Assembly (NCBI GenBank): GCA_038252945.1
Contig: JBBSHN010000076.1
Location: 1-10,531 of the forward strand
DNA: 10,531 nt
Reading direction: 5' to 3'
Origin: JAUJOE01 sp038252945
GTDB taxonomy: Bacteria; Actinomycetota; Actinomycetes; Propionibacteriales; Nocardioidaceae
The notes under the pieces were generated by a model. That model worked only from the letters and a program-made list of their open reading frames with translations, did no database searches and was not told where the DNA came from. Every line of letters starts with the position of its first letter. Position 1 is the stretch's first letter. Below are positions 6,122-10,531 of this stretch, piece after piece. The position numbers and the translations under genes were made by a program.

Positions 6122-8144
6122 GGCGGCGCTCGAGCTGCTGCTGTTCAGCCTTGACCGCTGCGCCGGCGTGGCTGGTTCCCGCCTTCTGCCAGGACGTCTT
6201 GCGCAGGAGTCGGAGTCCGTTCAGCGCGACGACAATGGTCGATCCCTCGTGACCGGCGACGCCCAGTGGCAGTGGCAGAGTTGCGAAGATGTCCCAGGCG
6301 ACGAGTGTGGTGATGACCGTCCCGGCGATGATGAGGTTGGCCTTAACGACCCGGTGAGAGCGTCGCGCCAGGTCGATCGTCTTCGGCAGTGCCGACAGGT
6401 CGTCGCGAACCAGGACGACGTCGGCGGTCTCCGTCGCGAGGTCCGAGCCGTTGCGGCCCATGGCGACGCCGACGTGGGCTGCTGCCATTGCAGGTGCGTC
6501 GTTTACGCCGTCGCCGACCAGGAGCACTCGATGTCCGCCCCCGCACAGCTTCTCGACGGTGGCCACCTTGTCGGCGGGAAGGAGCCGCGCCTCGACCCGG
6601 GAGATCCCGACGGTGTGTGCCAGTCTCTGTGCTGCCGGCTGGTTGTCGCCGGTCAGCAGCACTGGTTCCGTCCCCGTGAGACCGGTCAGGGAACGCACGG
6701 CCGCCGTCGCTCCGTCACGGACACGGTCCGTGAGCGCCACAACTCCGACGACACGCCCCTCGACCAGAACCACGATTGCGGTGTGACCCGAGCGTTCGAA
6801 ATCGTCGACCACTGCGTGAGCCCTGACGTCGTTGGAGGGCAGCAGGGCCGCCGGGGCGCCGATGACGACCGATCGTTGCTCGACCATCGCCGTCACGCCA
6901 CGACCGGGTGTAGAGCCGAACTCGTCAGGTTCGGGGAATTCGATGTCGCGCTCACGAGCGGCCGCCACGATCGCTCGACCCACCGGGTGCTCGCTTCGCC
7001 GTTCGGCCGCGGACGCGACCCGCAGCAACTCAGTCTCGGAGGTACCACGGAACGTGGCGACCGAGGCCACCCTGGGCGTGCCCTGGGTCAGAGTTCCGGT
7101 CTTGTCGAAGGCGACGAGGTCGACCTTGCTGAGCTCTTCGAGCGCGACGGCGGACTTCACGAGGACCCCGTGACGTCCCGCGTTGGCGATGGTGGCCAGG
7201 AGCGGCGGCATCGTGGCGAGAACCACGGCGCACGGCGAGGCCACGATCATGAACGTCATGGCCCGCAGCAGGGTCGGCTGGAACTCAGCGCCGAAGGTGA
7301 GAGGGATGGCGAATAGTGCGAGCGTGACGACGACGACGCCGACGCTGTAGCGCTGCTCGACCTTCTCGATGAACAGCTGGGTCTCGGCCTTGGTCGAGGA
7401 GGCCTCTTCAACCATGGCCACGATCCGTGCGATGACGGTGTCTGCAGCGGCGCGGTGCACCCGCACCCGCAGAGCCCCGGCCCCGTTCAGGGTGCCGGCA
7501 AAGACCTCGTCTCCGGGGCGCCTGGTGACTGGCATAGGCTCGCCGGTGATGGATGCCTGGTCCAGCTCGCTGACGCCTTCGAGGATCTCGCCGTCGGCGC
7601 CGACTCGCTCTCCCGGGCGGACGAGCACCAGATCACCGATGACGAGCGTGCTCGCGTCGACCTCTTCCTCATCGCCCCGCCCGGAGAGGCGTACTGCTCG
7701 TTCCGGTGCGAGCGTGAGCAGGGCGTTGACGGAGTCTTCGGTGCGCCGGGTCGCGAACGCTTCGAGCGCGCCGGAGGTAGCGAAGATGACGATCAACAAG
7801 GCGCCGTCGAAGACCTGGCCGATCGAGGCGGCAACGAGAGCGGCCACGATCATGAGCAGATCAACGTCCAGCGTCTTCTCACGCAACGCCTGCAGGCCGG
7901 CCAGCGCTGGCCCCCACCCCCCCGACGCGTAGCACGTCAGGTAGAGGGTCCACCAGACAGCGTCAGGCGCACCAGCGAGTTGGGCAACGCCACCGAGCGC
8001 GAACAAGACGGTGGCAAGCGCGGCCCAACGGATCTCGGGCAACCCGATGGCCGCGACGAACGGCCGTTCCGAACGACGGTGGTCTGGGGCGACTGAGGCG
8101 CGGGTGCCATCTCCGTGAGTGACATGCAGTTCCTGTTCGAGCAA
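6111..8144 (-). CDS. P1B-4-type heavy-metal ATPase, NmtA/CtpJ-like Ni/Co exporter
   Basis: This 677-residue inner-membrane pump should use ATP to expel Co(II)/Ni(II). Motifs in order: the actuator loop TGEP (200-203), the transmembrane metal motif Ser-Pro-Cys (303-305, IVASPCAVVLAT), phosphorylation site DKTGT (Asp347), nucleotide-binding His-Pro (386-387, RRSEHPVGRA), the hinge GDGVNDAPA (544-552), and HEGST (632-636) in the last helix. SPC plus HEG(G/S)T with only six membrane helices marks the P1B-4 group. There is no N-terminal Cys metal-binding domain, only scattered His (THGDG, DHRR), which also fits. The start is uncertain: TTG 8144 is the only start found at this end of the frame. It is divergent from the NmtR-like gene across 96 bases holding an ArsR-type operator, and it leads into the FNR remnant. 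In M. tuberculosis NmtR controls a P-type ATPase of this kind. The gene is intact. Confidence 0.93.
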   Translation of the reverse strand: MLEQELHVTHGDGTRASVAPDHRRSERPFVAAIGLPEIRWAALATVLFALGGVAQLAGAPDAVWWTLYLTCYASGGWGPALAGLQALREKTLDVDLLMIVAALVAASIGQVFDGALLIVIFATSGALEAFATRRTEDSVNALLTLAPERAVRLSGRGDEEEVDASTLVIGDLVLVRPGERVGADGEILEGVSELDQASITGEPMPVTRRPGDEVFAGTLNGAGALRVRVHRAAADTVIARIVAMVEEASSTKAETQLFIEKVEQRYSVGVVVVTLALFAIPLTFGAEFQPTLLRAMTFMIVASPCAVVLATMPPLLATIANAGRHGVLVKSAVALEELSKVDLVAFDKTGTLTQGTPRVASVATFRGTSETELLRVASAAERRSEHPVGRAIVAAARERDIEFPEPDEFGSTPGRGVTAMVEQRSVVIGAPAALLPSNDVRAHAVVDDFERSGHTAIVVLVEGRVVGVVALTDRVRDGATAAVRSLTGLTGTEPVLLTGDNQPAAQRLAHTVGISRVEARLLPADKVATVEKLCGGGHRVLLVGDGVNDAPAMAAAHVGVAMGRNGSDLATETADVVLVRDDLSALPKTIDLARRSHRVVKANLIIAGTVITTLVAWDIFATLPLPLGVAGHEGSTIVVALNGLRLLRKTSWQKAGTSHAGAAVKAEQQQLERRRGA

Positions 8145-8202
8145 GCTAGCCGGAAAAAGCGGGTATGGATGAAGAGATGTTCACCCGCTCCAGGACGATA
8201 CA

Positions 8203-8220
8203 CATGAACACTTCTTCATG
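8203..8220. promoter_or_regulatory. ArsR/SmtB-type operator in the divergent nmtR/ATPase gap
   Basis: CATGAA and TTCATG form a perfect six-base inverted repeat around a six-base centre, which contains the TGAA-N6-TTCA core known for SmtB/CzrA-type operators. It lies just upstream of the -10 box of the NmtR-like gene and about 60 bases from the ATPase start, so one site could control both. A looser half-site, TGTTCA, lies at 8178-8183. Confidence 0.72.
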
Positions 8221-8228
8221 CAAAGTCG

Positions 8229-8234
8229 TATGCT
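8229..8234 (+). promoter_or_regulatory. -10 box of a likely leaderless nmtR transcript
   Basis: TATGCT ends six bases before the ATG at 8241, and no ribosome binding site lies between. This spacing puts the transcription start at or next to the start codon. No good -35 box is visible; the operator occupies that region. Confidence 0.5.
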
Positions 8235-8240
8235 GGTCTC

Positions 8241-8603
8241 ATGGGTCATGGAGCAGACGGCCGAGTCACCGGCCCCACGAACATGAATCTCGCCACCGCC
8301 AAGTCGGTCGCGACCACATTACAGGCGCTCGCTACGCCGAGCAGGCTGCTGATCCTCGCCACCCTTCAGAACGGGTCGGCAACGGTTGGTGAGCTCGCGG
8401 AAGCGATCGGGATGGAGCAGTCAGCGGTGTCCCATCAGCTGCGACTGTTGCGCAACCTCGGTCTTGTAGACGGTGAGCGCTCCGGCCGCAACATCAGCTA
8501 CAGCCTGTACGACGACCACGTTGCGGAGTTGCTCGAACAAGCCATCTACCACGCCGAACACGTTCGTATGGGGTCAACCGATCGTCGCCCAGCCGAAGCC
8601 TGA
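8241..8603 (+). CDS. nmtR: NmtR-like ArsR/SmtB-family nickel/cobalt-sensing repressor
   Basis: This 120-residue winged-helix protein has the same length as M. tuberculosis NmtR as I recall it and starts with the same MGHG, whose Gly2 amino group and His3 take part in metal binding there. The core reads TLQALATPSRLLILATL, IGMEQSAVSHQLRLLRNLGL for the recognition helix, and SGRNISYSLYDDHVAELL. The metal ligands D91, H93, H104 and H107 fall at exactly the same numbers (YDDH, IYHAEH). The two extra histidines of NmtR, 109 and 116, are Arg here. Metal binding should release the operator and switch on the divergent P1B-4 ATPase. The ATG at 8241 is chosen because the MGHG end is conserved and a -10 box sits right before it. 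The gene is intact. Confidence 0.92.
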   Translation: MGHGADGRVTGPTNMNLATAKSVATTLQALATPSRLLILATLQNGSATVGELAEAIGMEQSAVSHQLRLLRNLGLVDGERSGRNISYSLYDDHVAELLEQAIYHAEHVRMGSTDRRPAEA

Positions 8604-8781
8604 CTTGGGCGCACCGAGCCACCCGGCCACTCGGCGGTCCTGGCGTCCGCCCCGGACCCTGTTGCATCCAGGATTTCGTGGAACTGTGCGAGGGACCAGT
8701 TGGCCGGTGACGCGTGGCTGGGTCTGGGGGACGGTCAGCGCTCTTTGGTGCCTGAGGCCGGCCTATCCCGCGGTCGGCCGA

Positions 8782-8975
8782 CGGCGCACTGCCCAAGACG
8801 CCGAGGCGGCGGAGCATCAGTGCGGCAGAGCAGAGGCCGGTGATGCCAACTGCCGCAGGTTGAGACCCACGAAGGCGGTAAGCAACAACCACTAGCTTGA
8901 GACGGATGTGCCCAGCAGGGTGCTGACCAGAATCCTGGTGCTGTCCAGGCACAGCACGGCGCGGTCAAGGTTCAT
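8782..8975 (-). pseudogene. DUF2892 (YgaP-tail-like) small membrane protein, broken
   Basis: The frame opens at ATG 8973-8975 with MNLDRAVLCLDSTRILVSTL, close to the start of actinobacterial DUF2892 proteins (MNLDRAVLAFAG in my memory). A TAG at 8892-8894 interrupts it, followed by WLLLTAFVGLNLRQLA. After a one-base loss near 8844 the frame resumes as ITGLCSAALMLRRLGVLGSA, the usual ending with a conserved Cys after ITG. Intact members are about 65-75 residues with two membrane helices and often accompany rhodanese-type sulfurtransferases. The 3' limit is estimated because the original stop is lost. The stop probably replaces a Trp codon (TGG to TAG). No rhodanese gene is left in the window. 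Confidence 0.65.
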
Positions 8976-9173
8976 GGATCTCGGACCAGGTTGCGCCGTC
9001 TCGAGACGCCAGAGATGCGAGGCCATCCGCAAGGCCCGCGAAGCCGGCCTCGAACAAGCCCGCCGCCGAAGCCTTGCCCACCACCGTGCCGAACGAGACA
9101 ATGAATCCACCCAGGAACCCGACGATGCTGTCTGATTCCCCGCAGCTGTCTATCGCTAACTCAGAAGCACCTC
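8976..9173. other. Short stretch open on both strands, no gene assigned
   Basis: The plus strand encodes EAIRKAREAGLEQARRRSLA and on to TGA 9133-9135, an Arg/Glu-rich helix. The minus strand over the same DNA reads SDSIVGFLGGFIVSFGTVVG and AAGLFEAGFAGLADGLASLA, a hydrophobic Gly-rich run. Both have G/C-rich third positions, so the true frame cannot be decided. Neither has a supported start. Confidence 0.25.
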
Positions 9174-9564
9174 ATGATCAACTATACGATCAGCACCATC
9201 CTGAACCAGCCCTACCCCGAGGCGGTGGATGCCGTCCGTACCGCGCTCGGCGGCCAGGGCTTTCGGCGTGCTCACCGAAATCGACCTCAAGGAGAAGCTC
9301 GACGTCGACATCGAGCCACAGATCATCCTTGGTGCCTGCCGTCCCACGTTGGCCTATGAGGCCATCCAGGCCGAACCGTCCATCGCGGCCGTACTGCCCT
9401 GCAACGTCGTCGTCAGGTCCCTGGACCCAGACACCACCGTGGTTGAGGCCTTCGACCCTGACGCCATGATGGGGCTCGCGGACAACGAGGCGCTCCACAC
9501 GATCGCAACCGACGCCAAGCAGCGACTCAACGCAGCCTTCGCCGCACTGAACGAGGAGAATTAG
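9174..9564 (+). pseudogene. DUF302 family protein, one frameshift
   Basis: The protein begins MINYTISTILNQPYPEAVDA, then VRTALGGQGF. Frame is lost in TTT at 9261-9263. Removing one T joins it to GVLTEIDLKEKLDVDIEPQ, then ILGACRPTLAYEAIQAEP, VLPCNVVVRSLDPDTTVVEA, and a TAG at 9562-9564, giving 129 residues. The TEIDL-x-x-x-L pattern, the ILGACRP-x-x-A segment and the final ADNEAL helix are the hallmarks of DUF302. These small soluble proteins are widespread beside CsoR-family regulators. Their biochemical role is not settled. The stop overlaps the start of the CstR-like gene by one base, so the two form an operon, and translation of the repressor may depend on ribosomes arriving from here. Confidence 0.82.
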
Positions 9565-9827
9565 TGGAGCTCGACCCCACGGAGATGACGCCGGTCATCA
9601 ACCGCATCAAGCGCGCCCAGGGACAACTGGCCGGCGTACTCCGCATGATGGAGGAGGGGCGCGACTGCGAGGACGTGGTGACCCAACTCGCGGCCGCCTC
9701 CAAGGCCCTGGACCGGGCCGGGTTCGCTATCGTCGCCATCGGCCTCCAGCAATGCCTCACCAACGGCGAAGGCACGGACAGCGTCGATGTCAAGAAGATG
9801 GAGAAACTGTTCCTCTCGTTGGCGTAA
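9564..9827 (+). CDS. CsoR/CstR-family repressor, probably sulfur-responsive
   Basis: This 87-residue all-helical repressor (DUF156) starts at GTG 9564, with GAGGAG as ribosome binding site inside the end of the DUF302 gene. The DNA-binding helix INRIKRAQGQLAGVLRMMEE is canonical. Copper-sensing CsoR uses Cys-His-Cys (36, 61, 65 in M. tuberculosis). Here Cys35 and Cys64 are kept, 29 apart, but the position four before the second Cys, where CsoR has His, is Gly60 (AIGLQQCL). Cys pair without His is the pattern of CstR, which senses persulfides by forming disulfide, tri- or tetrasulfide bridges. I infer a persulfide or sulfide sensor and not a Cu sensor. A fitting operator lies 290 bases downstream. 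No promoter of its own was identified. Confidence 0.88.
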   Translation: MELDPTEMTPVINRIKRAQGQLAGVLRMMEEGRDCEDVVTQLAAASKALDRAGFAIVAIGLQQCLTNGEGTDSVDVKKMEKLFLSLA

Positions 9828-9899
9828 GTGATCGTTACCCTGCAACGCGTGGATGCCTACGGCGGCGCCGCGCGCCTACCGGGTGACGCGGATTGGGCG

Positions 9900-10058
9900 T
9901 CATCGTCGACGGCGCGAGGCCCGCCAAGCGAACACGCCCAAGACGCCAACCGCTAAGAAGGCCGCGATCCAGCTCGTGCTGCTACTCCATCCGCTGCCGG
10001 CATCGACGACTCATCCGACCCCGGTTCGAGCGAGCATAGTGAACGGCGACGTGGTCAC
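9900..10058 (-). pseudogene. Possible small membrane protein with nonsense codon
   Basis: From GTG 10056-10058 the minus strand reads VTTSPFTMLARTGVG, then a TGA at 10011-10013, then continues in the same frame as VVDAGSGWSSSTSWIAAFLA and VGVLGVFAWRASRRRR before TGA 9900-9902. The second part looks like one membrane helix followed by a positive cytoplasmic tail, a sensible end for a small membrane protein of about 50 residues. The stop could replace a Trp codon. No family is recognised. It lies about 60 bases from the palindrome at 10117, so the operator could have served it. Confidence 0.3.
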
Positions 10059-10116
10059 AACGGCGGCCTCTCAGGTAGATCTGGCTTGCATCTAGGTGGT
10101 ACCCCGTCGGCTGGTG

Positions 10117-10136
10117 ATATACCCCCGTGGGTATAT
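10117..10136. promoter_or_regulatory. Perfect CsoR/CstR-type operator palindrome
   Basis: ATATACCC and GGGTATAT are perfect eight-base inverted arms around CCGT. AT-flanked C-tract/G-tract palindromes of this kind are the known targets of CsoR/CstR-family repressors, and an intact member is encoded at 9564-9827. The site lies between a minus-strand small ORF (start 10058) and plus-strand DNA with a ribosome-binding-site-like GAAGGAG at 10151. Present-day target genes on either side appear decayed. Confidence 0.75.
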
Positions 10137-10210
10137 GCCCGACGAAACGAGAAGGAGTCAGATGATCGGCTCCTGCAGCGGACAGCCGAGGACTGTTTTC
10201 GCTTTCTGTG

Positions 10211-10339
10211 CGCGCAAACCGAGTGCAGGCCGCTGATGAAGAAGTTCACGCCGATGAGGTTCAACTAGAGAGCGGCGAAACCGAGAAGGACTAGGAACGC
10301 GGCGCGGCGTCCTCGCCATCCTGCGGTTGCGCGGGGCAA
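10211..10339 (-). pseudogene. C-terminal remnant of a CcsB/ResC-like cytochrome c biogenesis protein
   Basis: Minus-strand frame: LPRATAGWRGRRAAFLVLLG, FAAL, TAG at 10265-10267, then LNLIGVNFFISGLHSVCA. This matches the last helix of CcsB-type heme-delivery membrane proteins as I recall them: a TAGWRGRRAA segment, a LGFAALLFNL helix, and a final VN-x-x-x-x-GLHSYA. CcsB works with CcsA-type partners in periplasmic cytochrome c maturation. Only about 40 codons are recognisable. The bulk of the gene is missing upstream, an in-frame stop splits the last helix, and the normal end has run on. The limits are those of the recognisable similarity. Confidence 0.6.
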
Positions 10340-10424
10340 GGGCCTGGAGGGCTGGACGTCGGACCCGTGGCAGAGGAGAGGATGTCCCGAGTTCCGTGGA
10401 ACTTCGGTGTCGGTCCGGTGAGCA

Positions 10425-10531
10425 TCAGGCTGCGCTCACGTCTTGAGTGTTGCAGTCGGCACCGACAGTCTGCTCGGCGGCGACGTGGCGTTCCAGCGCT
10501 GTGCGGAGGGCCGGTAGGTGGAGGTGGCCGT
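10425..10531 (-). CDS. 3' end of an unidentified minus-strand gene (partial)
   Basis: The frame enters from the window edge and ends at TGA 10425-10427. It encodes 34 residues: GHLHLPALRTALERHVAAEQ, then TVGADCNTQDVSAA. Third positions are G/C-rich and the composition is protein-like, so this is probably a real C-terminus. The family is not recognised. An ATG overlaps the stop (TGATG), as in coupled operons, and opens MLTGPTPKFHGTRDIL on the minus strand. That frame soon turns Pro/Ser-rich and stops at 10291, so a following gene may be truncated there. Confidence 0.4.
   Translation of the reverse strand, partial: GHLHLPALRTALERHVAAEQTVGADCNTQDVSAA

Noticed and set aside
6084..7316. A 410-codon open frame on the plus strand
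   Set aside because: It is the antisense shadow of the P1B-4 ATPase gene. The translation is rich in Arg, Asp and Gly and has no domain.
9564..9827. Reading the repressor as a copper-sensing CsoR or nickel-sensing RcnR
   Set aside because: The His four residues before the second Cys in CsoR is Gly here, and the N-terminal His ligands of RcnR/FrmR-type proteins are absent.
10162..10236. A 24-residue plus-strand ORF with GAAGGAG upstream, just after the CstR-type palindrome
   Set aside because: Spacing is good, but the peptide (MIGSCSGQPRTVFAFCARKP...) has no recognisable feature and lies antisense to the CcsB remnant. It is kept only as a possible explanation of the operator.
1..10531. tRNA, rRNA, CRISPR array, riboswitch (including NiCo or czcD type)
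   Set aside because: No cloverleaf, rRNA segment, repeat-spacer array or conserved riboswitch core was seen on either strand. The leaders of the CDF and ATPase operons are too short for one.

Overview
The window is high-GC DNA with strongly GC-biased third codon positions, several GTG/TTG starts and two apparently leaderless regulator genes. It is most likely from an actinobacterium (high-GC Gram-positive). The two ArsR-family regulators match, by recollection of the Mycobacterium tuberculosis proteins, the nickel/cobalt sensors KmtR and NmtR down to their metal ligands. The genus cannot be fixed from the sequence.

Layout. (1) Bases 1-900 hold a possible 3' gene end, a terminator, and on the minus strand a secreted allene-oxide-cyclase-barrel-like protein broken by one frameshift. 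(2) Bases 900-2221 are a minus-strand remnant of a phage or phage satellite: the 3' end of an HK97-type major capsid gene with a nonsense codon, a small Cys-rich protein (frameshifted), a 12-bp-stem hairpin, a small terminase-like protein and an overlapping small gene. (3) Bases 2222-3013 are a whole IS6-family insertion sequence with matched 17-bp ends, an in-frame stop in its transposase and no target duplication. It cuts the capsid gene. (4) Bases 3105-8603 are a metal-efflux island. KmtR-like regulator and CDF transporter form one plus-strand operon. A P1B-4 ATPase and an FNR-type flavoprotein remnant form a minus-strand operon, divergent from an NmtR-like regulator. A clear SmtB/ArsR-type operator lies in the divergent gap. 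A frameshifted small Cys-Cys protein sits after the CDF gene. (5) Bases 8780-10136 look like a sulfur or persulfide-response module: a broken DUF2892 membrane protein, a frameshifted DUF302 protein, an intact CsoR/CstR-family repressor with two cysteines but no CsoR histidine, and a perfect C/G-tract palindrome typical of that family. (6) The right end holds a small broken membrane ORF, the tail of a CcsB-like cytochrome-c-biogenesis gene with a stop codon, and the 3' end of a minus-strand gene.

How it fits together. Two sensor/exporter pairs (KmtR-CDF and NmtR-P1B-4 ATPase), which I recall as unlinked genes in M. tuberculosis, lie side by side here and would give two-tier Ni/Co (possibly Zn) efflux. 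The four core metal genes and the CstR-like repressor are intact. Nearly every accessory gene around them carries a frameshift, a nonsense codon or a truncation. Indels alone could be assembly errors. The in-frame TAG/TGA codons in at least four unrelated genes argue for real decay around a retained metal-resistance core.
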